A stretch of 34,697 nt of DNA. It comes from Oscillatoriaceae cyanobacterium M33_DOE_052. Lineage in GTDB: Bacteria > Cyanobacteriota > Cyanobacteriia > Cyanobacteriales > Laspinemataceae. The stretch lies in assembly GCA_015296065.1 (NCBI GenBank), contig DVDU01000137.1, positions 1-34,697 on the forward strand. The letters are read 5' to 3'. The notes beneath the pieces were generated by a model, which saw only the letters and a program-made list of their open reading frames with translations, did not search any database and was not told the DNA's origin. Positions within the stretch are counted from its first letter, which is position 1; every line of letters begins with the position of its first letter. The position numbers and the translations under genes are program-made. Below, piece by piece: positions 9,174-17,520 of this stretch.

Positions 9174-10241
9174 TCAGCCTTTGGCCATAAATGGGGCTTC
9201 GTTTAGCTCCCGATTGCGTTCTTGGATAAAAGACTCCACTAGCTCCACATCCTCGACACTACCGATAATAATTGGGGTGCGGGCGTGCAGTTTATGGGGC
9301 ACTATATCCAATACTTCCTGTGTGCCGGTACTAGCTCTCCCTCCGGCTTGTTCCATCAAAAAGGCTAAAGGTGCAGTTTCATACAAAAGCCGTAATTTCC
9401 CTTCCGGCTTTTTAATCGTTCCGGGATACAAAAATACGCCACCTTGGAATAGGATCCGATGGAAGTCTCCCACTAACGCCCCGCTATAACGCGCTGTGTA
9501 GCCTTCATGGCGGTGAACATAGCGGATATAGTCGCGGATGGACTCTTCCCACTGCCAAAAGTTACCCTCGTTGACGCTGTATATCGGGCCGTGGCGTGGC
9601 ACTGTGATATTTTCGTGGGACAGGATAAACTCTCCTAAGCTGGGGTCAAGGGTAAATGAGTGAACGCCTTTGCCGATCGAATACACCAACATGGTGCTGG
9701 GTCCGTAGAGGATATAACCAGCGGCAATTTGTTTGCGTCCGCTTTGCAATAGGTCTTGGGCTTCTCCATCCTCATCCATCCCCTCTTGCTGGCGAATCGA
9801 AAAAATCGACCCCACATTAAGATTTATATCGATGTTGCTCGAACCGTCGATCGGGTCGTACAACAGGGTATAGCGTCCGATCGGGCAGTTTTCCGGGATG
9901 TAATAAGGTTTGTCCATTTCCTCGGACGCTAGGCGGCAGACTAAGCCACTTTGCTTGAATACCGAGATAAATACCTCGTTGGCATATAAGTCCATCCGCT
10001 TCACATCTTCTCCCTGGACGTTGACGCCACCAGTAAAGCCCAACATCCCTTCTACTAACCCACTGCGGCTCAGGTGCCGGGAAATCAGCTTCCCAGCCAA
10101 GGCAATGCGGTTCATCAAGGCGCTGAGGTCTTGGGCGTCTGGCGAGAAGCTCTGCAGCTGCTGCAGAACGTGACGGGATAGGGTCGTGCAATCGCGATCG
10201 AGTGAGATTTCCGATAGCTGCGTCCTAGCTTCTGCAGACAT
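9174..10241 (-). CDS. fbp: Class I fructose-1,6-bisphosphatase
   Basis: Hydrolyses fructose 1,6-bisphosphate to fructose 6-phosphate, feeding gluconeogenesis and, in this operon, the glucose 6-phosphate pool for Zwf. The 355-residue product shows the type I metal and substrate site: S-E107-E108-M, then D129-P-I-D132[17 protein letters not shown], and [23 protein letters not shown] near the C-terminus. The ATG at 10241 is preceded by AGGAGGAAAAACAG, a strong ribosome site. It is the first gene of fbp-tal-zwf-opcA, the order described for Nostoc. The leader (10242-10683) probably carries the main promoter. Confidence 0.95.
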   Translation of the reverse strand: MSAEARTQLSEISLDRDCTTLSRHVLQQLQSFSPDAQDLSALMNRIALAGKLISRHLSRSGLVEGMLGFTGGVNVQGEDVKRMDLYANEVFISVFKQSGLVCRLASEEMDKPYYIPENCPIGRYTLLYDPIDGSSNIDINLNVGSIFSIRQQEGMDEDGEAQDLLQSGRKQIAAGYILYGPSTMLVYSIGKGVHSFTLDPSLGEFILSHENITVPRHGPIYSVNEGNFWQWEESIRDYIRYVHRHEGYTARYSGALVGDFHRILFQGGVFLYPGTIKKPEGKLRLLYETAPLAFLMEQAGGRASTGTQEVLDIVPHKLHARTPIIIGSVEDVELVESFIQERNRELNEAPFMAKG

Positions 10242-10683
10242 CTGTTTTTCCTCCTGTTTCGTTTCCAGCCTCGGGGAAGGGTGGGCGGGTGGGCGCTGAA
10301 GGGAAGCCGGGATGCGTGAATCCTCCTAGACTCAACTCCTGCTCCATATTGCTTACTTCATATCCTAGAGATATCTTTCGCTCAAGCTATGAAATTTTAA
10401 TAAGAGTTAAAGATTTGTTGATTATAAGTATGTTTACTTAGCTGCCTTCCTGGATTGGTGGAGCTGGCCATTGAATCTGAATGGGCATTTTTCCTGGCTC
10501 CACCAAAGAGCAATAGTTGATGTCAATTCGCTAGGAGCTTTTTTGTGAGCCCCCCCGATCGTTAATTTTTGCGAGCGCTTCTTATGGTGGTGAGATGGCT
10601 TTAAATTAATTAACCACAGCTTCCCAGATATTTAGGCTATTTTAGCTATTTTAGCACCATGTTTTCCAGTTAACCAGAGGATG
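10242..10683. other. fbp leader and promoter region, no gene seen
   Basis: About 440 bases without a credible ORF. Reading on minus toward fbp, a TATAAT hexamer (plus 10421-10426, AT-rich surroundings) is a candidate -10 element about 180 bases before the fbp ATG; I see no convincing -35 hexamer and no clear GTA-N8-TAC NtcA site near it. The remaining sequence shows no repeat family. This is weak, sequence-only evidence. Confidence 0.3.
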
Positions 10684-10705
10684 ATTGCCCCCCGAGGGGG
10701 GCAAT
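10684..10705 (-). terminator. Strong hairpin after the 74-residue gene
   Basis: ATTGCCCCCC (10684-10693) and GGGGGGCAAT (10696-10705) form a perfect ten-pair palindrome around GA, seven bases beyond the stop codon of the small minus-strand gene ending at 10713. It has no U-run, as is common for cyanobacterial terminators. Confidence 0.6.
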
Positions 10706-10712
10706 AGTGGTG

Positions 10713-10937
10713 TCAATCAATGGAAATTGACTGGGGACCACTAGAGCGGCTACCGTTGCTACCATTTCCAGAAGGGCTATCCGTGGAGGTGGTGACAGCT
10801 CCTTGTCCTTCTAGCCAAGTTTTCACCGGATCGTCAGACAGCTTGATCCGGAATACCCCAGAGACAAACCCGCCGAAGAAGGCGATCGGCGACTGGGCAA
10901 CTTCTTGTAACAGGGGTTTGAGTTCGTCTAAAAACAT
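10713..10937 (-). CDS. Small conserved cyanobacterial protein of unknown function
   Basis: A 74-residue product beginning MFLDELKPLLQEVAQSP, then a mildly hydrophobic glycine-rich block (IAFFGGFVSGVFRIKL), SDDPVKTWLEGQ, and a low-complexity Ser/Gly/Asn tail from about residue 50. I recall similar short proteins (MFLxELKPLxxE...GGFxxGxxRxxLxxDPVKxWL) across cyanobacteria, with no known role. The conserved part ends near residue 46 and the tail looks variable. It lies 133 bases downstream of the radical SAM gene on the same strand and is followed by a strong hairpin, so it is probably a real, last gene of that group. No function is proposed. Confidence 0.72.
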   Translation of the reverse strand: MFLDELKPLLQEVAQSPIAFFGGFVSGVFRIKLSDDPVKTWLEGQGAVTTSTDSPSGNGSNGSRSSGPQSISID

Positions 10938-11070
10938 ATGTTTTCACTCGTTACTATTAGTTCGCTGTTTGGCTGAGCTATTTTGTGATGTTAGCATTAG
11001 GGCGGGGCAATTGGTGAGGAGCGATTTGGCAAAAGCCCCTACAGGTTTCCCACCCCAAATGTCCCTTTTT

Positions 11071-12681
11071 TCAAAACTGACTGGTGGCTTCTGCCAGGTG
11101 TTTTTGCAAAGTAGCATCTGGGAGCGGACCTTGGAGATGACTCCAAGGCAAGGTTTGGGATAGTGGGTAGTTGGTATGGACGTAAAAATCCAGTGGTGGT
11201 AGTTGGGAGCCCAGTTCCTTAAAGGCACGACGGTAGCTACCGAGAGAGTCACCGTAGTGGCGGACTAATTCCAACAGGCGTGACAAGCGTCGATCGCCTC
11301 TGGATATCAGCGCCTGAATTACTGACCAATTATAACTTTCTGGTCTAAACTCCACGCCAATCCGCCCCAATTCTTTCTGCATCCATTTTAACTTCTTCTC
11401 GGCGCCCGGATCAACCCCAAACCACTGAAAAGGGGTATGAGCTTTCGGCACGAATGTACTGCATCCCAGAGTCAACCGCAATCCCGGCGCCGCTTTCTTG
11501 ATATCTTTCATCATGGCCACCGTGGCGTCTAAATCGGCGGTTTCTTCTCCGGGCAATCCCACCATACCATATAATTTTAACCCCGTCAATCCCCCAGCTT
11601 TGGCATTGATAGCGGCGGCGATAATCTCATCATTAGCCAGTTTTTTATTAATTATCTTTCTGAGGCGCTCGGAACCGCTTTCTACCGCAATTGTCAGAGA
11701 TTTAGTCCCTCTAGCAGCGAGAATTTTTGCCAGTTGCTCGGTGACTGTATTCGTGCGCACTGAGGCGATGCTCAGACGGACATCATCAAATTGCGGCTGA
11801 CTGAGATAATCTAGCAAAATGTGAAATTCTGGGTGTTGTGTCACTGATGCGCCCAATAAACCGAGGCGCTTGGTGACGGTTAAACCCCGGGCGATCGCTG
11901 GCATCAAAGCCCCTTCTAAACTCGCCGTTCTAAAAGGCAAAGTGAGATAACTCGCCAAACAAAACCGGCACATCTCCGGACAACTCCGCACCACCTCCAC
12001 CATAAATATATCTGGCCAAGCGGCATTTTCTGTCACCACCGGCGAGGCACAAAGCACATTACCGCGATAAGTTTGCTTCGTCACCACTGGGGGAATGTCC
12101 GCCTCTGTGGGCGCCACCGCCGCCACCGCGCCCGTGGCCCCCGTGTATTTTACCTCATAAAACCCCGGCACATACACCCCTGGTATCTGCGCCAACCGCC
12201 GCAGCTTCGCTTTCCTGTCCCCACCACGGATATCCTGATAAGCATCGATAAATTCCCCCACCAGGTTTTCCCCATCCCCCAGAAGGATCACATCAAAAAA
12301 ATCCGCGAACGGTTCCGGGTTCGCACTCAGGACCGCGCCGCCTCCGAACACGATCGGGTGTGCGTCCGATCGCTGCTCTCCTCGCAGGGGAATTGCCAAA
12401 GACTCCAGCAGCGTTAAAATATTAACGTAATCCAATTCCCAGGATAAAGAAAACCCCACCAATTCTGGCGCTCCGGGTAGAGGTTCCCCAGTATCCGTAA
12501 ATAAACGGCTCACCGCAATATCCCGGCGACTTGCCAGGTTCGCCCACAAAACTTGATAGCCTAGACTGGTAATGCCCACACTATAGGTGTTAGGAAAAGC
12601 ATAAATCAGCGGGACCGCACCGGCATTAGGCGTAGCGGGCGTAAATAAGAGGCGTTCGGCGGCAAATACAGAGGCACTCAC
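11071..12681 (-). CDS. B12-binding-type radical SAM protein
   Basis: A 536-residue radical SAM enzyme. Residues about 25-150 resemble a cobalamin-binding (Rossmann-like) domain: FPNTYSVGITSLGYQ, ELVGFSLSWELDYVN, PIVFGGGAVLSANPEPFADFFDVILLGDGE. The radical SAM core follows, with the iron-sulfur cysteines C234, C238 and C241 in SCPEMCRFCLA, a GG-like/RTNTV strand and VGLPGEETADLDAT. This is the layout of the TIGR03960-like family, whose members are often fused to a DUF2344 domain; here that extension is absent. The DHxxG-type cobalamin histidine motif is not visible, so the domain may not hold B12. The start is GTG at 12681 without a clear ribosome site. Its substrate cannot be told from sequence. 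It follows the rhomboid-like gene by 62 bases. Confidence 0.82.
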   Translation of the reverse strand: MSASVFAAERLLFTPATPNAGAVPLIYAFPNTYSVGITSLGYQVLWANLASRRDIAVSRLFTDTGEPLPGAPELVGFSLSWELDYVNILTLLESLAIPLRGEQRSDAHPIVFGGGAVLSANPEPFADFFDVILLGDGENLVGEFIDAYQDIRGGDRKAKLRRLAQIPGVYVPGFYEVKYTGATGAVAAVAPTEADIPPVVTKQTYRGNVLCASPVVTENAAWPDIFMVEVVRSCPEMCRFCLASYLTLPFRTASLEGALMPAIARGLTVTKRLGLLGASVTQHPEFHILLDYLSQPQFDDVRLSIASVRTNTVTEQLAKILAARGTKSLTIAVESGSERLRKIINKKLANDEIIAAAINAKAGGLTGLKLYGMVGLPGEETADLDATVAMMKDIKKAAPGLRLTLGCSTFVPKAHTPFQWFGVDPGAEKKLKWMQKELGRIGVEFRPESYNWSVIQALISRGDRRLSRLLELVRHYGDSLGSYRRAFKELGSQLPPLDFYVHTNYPLSQTLPWSHLQGPLPDATLQKHLAEATSQF

Positions 12682-12743
12682 GGGCTGACCATAAAGTTAT
12701 AACGTGATTATCATATCGGAAATAGTCAGAAAAAGGTGCCATT

Positions 12744-13472
12744 TTAATAAATGGCTGTATTTGGTTTGTGCTGCACCAGCAGCGTCACCAACCCTGCCCC
12801 CACAATCATGCCCAAAACTTGCGTCCAGTAAGCCATGCTAAAGGGATTGATTGCTCCCCCAATTTCCAATTGGCCGATACCATAAAATATTTGCTGCACA
12901 AACCACCACAAAAGGTAAAAAAATGCTGGCATTTCCACCGGAATAAAAGCCACAACTAATGGTAAAATTGATTCGATTTTAGCTTTAGGGAAGTTCAGCA
13001 AGTAGGCACCTAAAACCCCAGCCACAGCCCCCTGGGCTCCCACCAAAGGCACCGCCAACGTGGGATCAACTAAAACTTGGGCTACGCCTGTGAGGATACC
13101 GCAGACTAGGTAAAAAAGCAAATATCGCCACCGCCCCAAAATCATTTCTACTTGTTTGCCAAATACCCACAAAAACAGCGTGTTGCCCAGAATTTGGCTG
13201 AAACTGCCATGCAGAAACATCGCCACCACGAGCGGACCAGTGCCAAAAACTATGGCTGCTACCGCCGCCGCTGGGTTCCCTGTGGTAATGGCATCGGTAA
13301 TGACGCTATGGATGCGAGCCGGAACTATTCCCCAGGTTTGCAGAAAATTACCTAAATTCCCGGTAATTTCCAGCCTGAGTTCTGCTAAAAATATGGCTAC
13401 ATTCATGCCCATAATGGCATAATTAACCAGGGGTAGGCGGCCACTGGGGATGTTGTCTGATATGGGAATCAT
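12744..13472 (-). CDS. Rhomboid-family membrane protein, predicted inactive
   Basis: A 242-residue polytopic membrane protein of the rhomboid fold, about six membrane segments. The N-terminal VNYAIMGMNVAIFLAEL, the loop FLHGSFSQILGNTLFLWVFG (H88, N97) and VGAQGAVAGVLGAYLL are clear rhomboid landmarks. However the positions that normally hold catalytic Ser (GxSG), catalytic His in the last helix and the oxyanion His of HxxxxHxxxN carry Gln: Q147, Q218 and Q93. The codons at 147 and 218, CAG and CAA, were checked in the DNA. It is therefore probably a pseudoprotease, like iRhoms or derlins, acting in binding or trafficking of membrane proteins. It lies between hemW and the radical SAM gene on the same strand. 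The start is ATG at 13472. Confidence 0.85.
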   Translation of the reverse strand: MIPISDNIPSGRLPLVNYAIMGMNVAIFLAELRLEITGNLGNFLQTWGIVPARIHSVITDAITTGNPAAAVAAIVFGTGPLVVAMFLHGSFSQILGNTLFLWVFGKQVEMILGRWRYLLFYLVCGILTGVAQVLVDPTLAVPLVGAQGAVAGVLGAYLLNFPKAKIESILPLVVAFIPVEMPAFFYLLWWFVQQIFYGIGQLEIGGAINPFSMAYWTQVLGMIVGAGLVTLLVQHKPNTAIY

Positions 13473-13519
13473 AGAGATTTTAAATTAGAGTTATAGTTGA
13501 TGTTAATTCTTGATAATAT

Positions 13520-13632
13520 GGCTAAAGCCCAACTACGAACCAATTACTCTAATCAAGAGGGCTAAAGCCCAAGTACGAACCAATTACTCAAATCAAGAGG
13601 GCTAAAGCCCAACTACGAACCAATTACTCAAA
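13520..13632. repeat. Three tandem 40-base repeats reaching into the hemW stop
   Basis: GCTAAAGCCC begins at 13521, 13561 and 13601, each followed by AACTACGAACCAATTACTC and AATCAAGAGG, giving a 40-base period with only a few changes. The third copy covers the hemW stop codon (13624-13626). It belongs to the same family as 7697-7866. There are no distinct spacers, so this is not a CRISPR array. Confidence 0.85.
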
Positions 13633-14886
13633 TAGTGATGCTAAGATAGAGTTAGAGAATAAAAATCCCTCGGGGTCAGATAGGCGCAACCGCCCTGTAA
13701 TCGGGAGCCTATCTGCTGCGGCGATGATTTCGCCGCTGTCATCGAGAAGCTGTACCCAACCACGCTGCTGATATGGTTGGAGACGCTGCCAAAAGCGTTG
13801 GCTGGTTTCTGTATTTAATAGATGCTCTAGGGAGGCTAATTTTATCCCTGCGGTTAGGCGTAAACCGAGCATGAGGGTTTCTAAAACTACTTCTTCTGGG
13901 GGGGTGATGGGAAAGTCTATGACTCCATTATTGGCGATAAATTGCTCCACCCAGTCGTAATATTCCCGCAGTTTCCGGGGGCGGGTGAACCTTTGTCCGG
14001 CAATATAGCTGGCGGCTCCCATACCAAAACCGTAATAAGGGCGGTTTTCCCAATAAGTGCGGTTATGATGACATTGGTGCCCGGGTAAGGCGTAGTTGGA
14101 AATCTCATAGTGTTGATATCCGCCATTGGTGAGCATTTCTTGGGCACAGCGGTACATATTAGCGGCGGTTTCGTCGTCGGGTAAAGGGGGCACACCAGAG
14201 GTATAATAGCGATTGAAGGGGGTATGGGGTTCTACAATGAGGTCATAACAGGATATGTGGGTGGGTTGCAGTCTAATGGCAGTGGCTAAGGATTCTTGCC
14301 AATGGGCTAGGGTTTGATGGGGGAGACCGCTAATGAGGTCGATGCTGAAGTCGGGAACCCCTACTTGGCATACTAGGTCAACTGCGGCAAAGATGTCGGT
14401 GACGGCGTGCGATCGCCCGCAAACTTTCAACAGTTCATCCTGAAATGCTTGCACACCCATGCTGACACGATTTACCCCAGCCGCAAGAACCCCGGTCAAT
14501 TTTTCCCGGTCAAATGTGCCCGGATCCATTTCTAGAGAAATCTCGGCATCATCGCTGATGCCAAACCGCCGGTCAATAGCGGCCAAAATCTTTTCTAATT
14601 GCCCCACAGATAGTAGGGAAGGCGTACCCCCACCAAAAAATATTGTGGTCAAAGGTTGACAATTGCGCGTTGGTGTAGATGCGATTTCCCGGAGCAAAAA
14701 TTCCACATAGTGAACAATGGTGCCAGATTGGTCTCCAGAGGCGCGATCGCCCACCACCGACACCGGAAAATCGCAGTAAAAACACCGTCGCCGACAAAAC
14801 GGTATATGAACATACGCGGATGTAATATCCACTTTTGTCGCCCGCTCCACCTTGACCGGATCAACCCCAAGCGTTTGCCAATTCAT
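13624..14886 (-). CDS. hemW: Radical SAM heme chaperone HemW
   Basis: HemN-like radical SAM protein. It has the YVHIPFCRRRCFYCDF signature: three cluster cysteines (C31, C35, C38 from the start chosen) followed by F rather than the fourth cysteine of true HemN, which marks the HemW heme-insertion chaperones rather than coproporphyrinogen dehydrogenases. Further blocks are FFGGGTPSLL, EMDPGTF, NRVSMGVQAFQDELL, SIDLISGLPHQT and the HemN C-terminal domain (EVVLETLMLGLRL). From the ATG at 14886 there are 420 residues; this start has AGGGG/AAGG upstream, whereas the longer frame to 14922 has no ribosome site. The stop codon falls in a repeat, so the last residues (LFE) are repeat-derived. Many database entries call this family HemN-like oxidase; the HemW assignment rests on the missing cysteine. 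Confidence 0.88.
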   Translation of the reverse strand: MNWQTLGVDPVKVERATKVDITSAYVHIPFCRRRCFYCDFPVSVVGDRASGDQSGTIVHYVEFLLREIASTPTRNCQPLTTIFFGGGTPSLLSVGQLEKILAAIDRRFGISDDAEISLEMDPGTFDREKLTGVLAAGVNRVSMGVQAFQDELLKVCGRSHAVTDIFAAVDLVCQVGVPDFSIDLISGLPHQTLAHWQESLATAIRLQPTHISCYDLIVEPHTPFNRYYTSGVPPLPDDETAANMYRCAQEMLTNGGYQHYEISNYALPGHQCHHNRTYWENRPYYGFGMGAASYIAGQRFTRPRKLREYYDWVEQFIANNGVIDFPITPPEEVVLETLMLGLRLTAGIKLASLEHLLNTETSQRFWQRLQPYQQRGWVQLLDDSGEIIAAADRLPITGRLRLSDPEGFLFSNSILASLFE

Positions 14887-15160
14887 TTCCTTACCCCTCG
14901 CGAGATATTCCCCTCGCCGCATCCGAACCCATAGGTTTGCGAACTATTCGCGCTGTCATCAAGATTGTCCCTCAACCTTATAATAGGAGCTATAGGGGCG
15001 AGTTCACCTAGCACCCTTTGCTGGGAAGCGAAGAATGTCTCACTAGGCATGACCATTCGCGAACCGACTAGCGCAAGCGGAAAAATCAGATGCGTTGCGT
15101 ACCGACAGGTCTGCGAAGCGATCGCCCACCAATCCTATAGGGGGTCCCCCTTACTTGTTC
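14887..15160. other. Divergent intergenic region, no gene seen
   Basis: Region between hemW and the PIN-TRAM gene. It holds a HIP1 site near 15118 and short palindrome-like fragments (ACTAGCGCAAGCGG near 15068), but no ORF, RNA gene or promoter that I can defend. Confidence 0.4.
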
Positions 15161-15250
15161 ATTGATATTGGATTCCCGCCTGAGCGGGAATGACATTCAG
15201 CCTCGATTCCAATTGATATTGGATTCCCGCCTGAGCGGGAATGACATTCA
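15161..15250. repeat. Two 39-base REP-like repeats upstream of the PIN-TRAM gene
   Basis: Identical 39-base copies at 15161-15199 and 15212-15250, each with the hairpin ATTCCCGC-CTGA-GCGGGAAT and the tail GACATTCA. A related copy with the stem ATCCCCGC-CTTC-GCGGGGAT is at 16472-16491, beyond the 3' end of the same gene; stem differences are compensated. Confidence 0.85.
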
Positions 15251-15266
15251 CCCCATCCTTGGAACC

Positions 15267-16346
15267 ATGCTTGACGCAATCATCATCATCTCATTCATTC
15301 TCGCCTGCGCCGGAGTCGGCTTCTACAGCATCGAGCTGATCCCCTCTCCTGCCATATCTCAAGTCACCAACCTAGAAGGCTTACACTTTGTCACCACCGG
15401 TTTCGGAGCCATCATCGGTATCGCCGTAGGCTTGTTCATGCAAACCACCTACCGCCGCGTGGAAAACCAAGTGCGCCAAATGCCCATTGAGATGCTCATC
15501 TCCCGGGCGATCGGTCTCATCCTCGGTCTCCTGATGGCCAACTTGATGCTCGCTCCCCTATTCCTGCTCCCCATCCCCGCTGAGTTAGGTTTCATCAAAC
15601 CCCTAACTGCAGTTTTGGGTAGTATTACCTTTGCTATCACCGGGATCAACCTCGCCGACACCCACGGGCGGTCCTTCCTGCGTCTGCTCAACCCCAACTC
15701 CGTGGAAACCATGCTCCTCGCCGAAGGCACCATCAAACCCGCCCAAACCAAGATTCTTGATACTAGCTGTATCATCGACGGTAGGGTAGAAGCCTTGCTG
15801 GCTACCGGTTTCCTAGAAGGGCAAATCCTGATTCCCCAATTCATCTTGCAGGAACTACAGCTCATCGCTGACGCCGCCAACGACCAAAAACGGATGCGCG
15901 GTCGTCGGGGACTAGACATCCTCAACCGCCTGCAGGAAAGTTACCCCAGCCGAATTGTGCTGAACTCCGCTGACTACGAGGACTTACATACTGTAGATGC
16001 CAAATTGGTGCGCTTGGCGCAAGAAATCAACGCCACTGTACTCACCAATGACTACAATTTGAGCAAAGTTGCCAGTTTGCAAAAAGTAGAAGTCCTCAAT
16101 GTTAACGACCTCACCCAAGCCGTGCGTCCCGTTTACCTACCGGGAGATAATTTAGAGCTGAAAATCCTCAAAGAAGGTAAAGAACCAGCGCAAGGCGTCG
16201 GCTACCTGGAAGATGGCACGATGGTGGTGGTGGAAGAAGCGGAAAGTCACATCGGCAGTCAAATGCGGGTAGTAGTAACATCATCTCTGCAAACTGCAGC
16301 CGGTCGGATGATTTTTGCCCGTCCTTATGCTTCCGTAATTGCTTAA
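15267..16346 (+). CDS. PIN and TRAM domain membrane protein (YacL-like putative RNase)
   Basis: A 359-residue protein with three or four N-terminal membrane segments (about 3-25, 42-58, 80-102, 110-130), then a PIN nuclease domain and a C-terminal TRAM domain. PIN acidic residues are visible: D165 (KILDTSCIIDGRV), E196 (FILQELQLIAD), D244 (HTVDAKL) and D262 (VLTNDYNL). The TRAM part is the LKILKEGKEPAQGVGYLEDGTMVVVE region. It resembles Bacillus YacL and is expected to be a membrane-held RNA-cleaving or RNA-binding protein. The open frame extends to 15162, but those 35 codons translate the REP-like repeats (the peptide LDSRLSGNDI occurs twice), so the ATG at 15267, just after GGAACC, is chosen. 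It is a lone plus-strand gene between minus-strand groups. Confidence 0.88.
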   Translation: MLDAIIIISFILACAGVGFYSIELIPSPAISQVTNLEGLHFVTTGFGAIIGIAVGLFMQTTYRRVENQVRQMPIEMLISRAIGLILGLLMANLMLAPLFLLPIPAELGFIKPLTAVLGSITFAITGINLADTHGRSFLRLLNPNSVETMLLAEGTIKPAQTKILDTSCIIDGRVEALLATGFLEGQILIPQFILQELQLIADAANDQKRMRGRRGLDILNRLQESYPSRIVLNSADYEDLHTVDAKLVRLAQEINATVLTNDYNLSKVASLQKVEVLNVNDLTQAVRPVYLPGDNLELKILKEGKEPAQGVGYLEDGTMVVVEEAESHIGSQMRVVVTSSLQTAAGRMIFARPYASVIA

Positions 16347-16418
16347 TTGTCAGTAGTGCATAGAGGCAGCAGTGTAAAAAATTCCTGGCTTCTGCTGCCC
16401 ACCTGCCAGAAAAACTTG

Positions 16419-16565
16419 CTCAAATTGGTGCGGGACTTGCTCCAATTTGTGAGAGACGAATTTTTGACTGGATCCCCGCCTTCGCGGGGATGACATTTCT
16501 CAAATTGGTGCTTTCTCAAATTGGTGCGGGACTTGCTCCAATTGGTGAGGGACGAATTTTTGACT
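16419..16565. repeat. 51-base direct repeat flanking a REP-like hairpin
   Basis: Near-identical 51-base copies at 16419-16469 and 16515-16565 (CTCAAATTGGTGCGGGACTT... ending TTTTTGACT), with a partial third CAAATTGGTG copy at 16501. Between them is the REP-like hairpin at 16472-16491. They fill the gap between the convergent PIN-TRAM and SDR genes and may act as terminators for both. Confidence 0.8.
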
Positions 16566-16578
16566 TGCCCGAAACCGA

Positions 16579-17358
16579 TTATTTAGCTTTAAACTGCGAT
16601 TCCATGAGGCTGAGGAGGAAGTCGCGGGGGAAAAACCGCTGCAGGTTGACGATAATTTGGGTTTTTAGTCCGCCGGTGACGATGTTGGATTTATTGGTTT
16701 CTAAGCCTTTCAGTGATTCTTTGACTACTTCAGCGGCTGTAACCATGTTTCCGCCGTTGCCATTCATGGTGGCGGGAAATTCGGCGACTTGGAAAAATTG
16801 GGTAGAGGTGGGACCGGGGCAAAGGGCTTGAATGCGGATCCCGTCGGCGCGATTTTCTGCCCACAGAGCCGAGCTGAAGCTGAGAACAAAGGCTTTGGTG
16901 GCGGCGTAAACTGACATATAGGGGAGGGGGAGAAATCCGGCGATCGAGGCGACGTTGATGATCGTACCGCTGCGGCGTTGGCGCATGGGTGTTAAAAATA
17001 GGTGGGTAAGCTCGACTAAGGTGGCGATGTTGAGCTGGATCATTTCCATGATTTTGGGGAGGGGCCGATCGCTAAATGACCCGTAGTCCCCAAACCCGGC
17101 ATTATTAATCAACATATCCACCGTCCATCCTTTTTGCGATACGGCTTCAAACACTGTGGTTCCCGCCCCGGGATTGCTTAAGTCTTGGACGATAATTTCA
17201 GCATGAATTGCATATGCCTGCATTAGTTTTTCTGCCAGTTCCTGGAGTTTGGCTTCAGAACGAGCCACCAAAACTAAATCATAATTGCGCTGGGCTAATT
17301 CCCAAGCGAATACCTCACCAATTCCCGAAGATGCTCCAGTGATTAAAGCGGTTGCCAT
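16579..17358 (-). CDS. Short-chain dehydrogenase/reductase (classical SDR)
   Basis: NAD(P)-dependent oxidoreductase of the classical SDR family, 259 residues from the ATG at 17358. Motifs are TGASSGIG (7-14) for cofactor binding, NNAG near 85-88, and the catalytic set N110, S138 (NVASIAGF), Y151 and K155 (YAATK). The arginine pattern after strand 2 (VARSEAKL) suggests NADPH preference. The frame runs on to 17568 inside the cyclase gene, but that 70-residue extension is not SDR-like and overlaps coding sequence, so it is discarded. It lies 137 bases downstream of the adenylate cyclase gene on the same strand, with a hairpin between, so co-transcription is uncertain. The substrate is unknown. 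Confidence 0.88.
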   Translation of the reverse strand: MATALITGASSGIGEVFAWELAQRNYDLVLVARSEAKLQELAEKLMQAYAIHAEIIVQDLSNPGAGTTVFEAVSQKGWTVDMLINNAGFGDYGSFSDRPLPKIMEMIQLNIATLVELTHLFLTPMRQRRSGTIINVASIAGFLPLPYMSVYAATKAFVLSFSSALWAENRADGIRIQALCPGPTSTQFFQVAEFPATMNGNGGNMVTAAEVVKESLKGLETNKSNIVTGGLKTQIIVNLQRFFPRDFLLSLMESQFKAK

Positions 17359-17493
17359 GATTCTGATGGGGTTGATTTTCAAGATAAACCTGGTTGCAGA
17401 CCATTTTAACATATGCCCGACCAACCAAAACCAGTTCACCAACACTCTCTCTGGTGCCCCCGAAAATCTGCTGCGGCAATTTTGGGGCTGCTG

Positions 17494-17520
17494 CCTATTT
17501 TCTATCATTGAGAAAATAGG
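17494..17520 (-). terminator. Hairpin overlapping the cyclase stop codon
   Basis: CCTATTTTCT (17494-17503) and AGAAAATAGG (17511-17520) pair perfectly around a seven-base loop. The stem includes the last cyclase codons and its TAG stop (17495-17497). It is placed to end or protect the sensory operon transcript; there is no U-run. Confidence 0.45.

Noticed and set aside
13520-13632. Possible CRISPR-like array
   Set aside because: The 40-base units are directly tandem with no unique spacers, and no cas genes are present.
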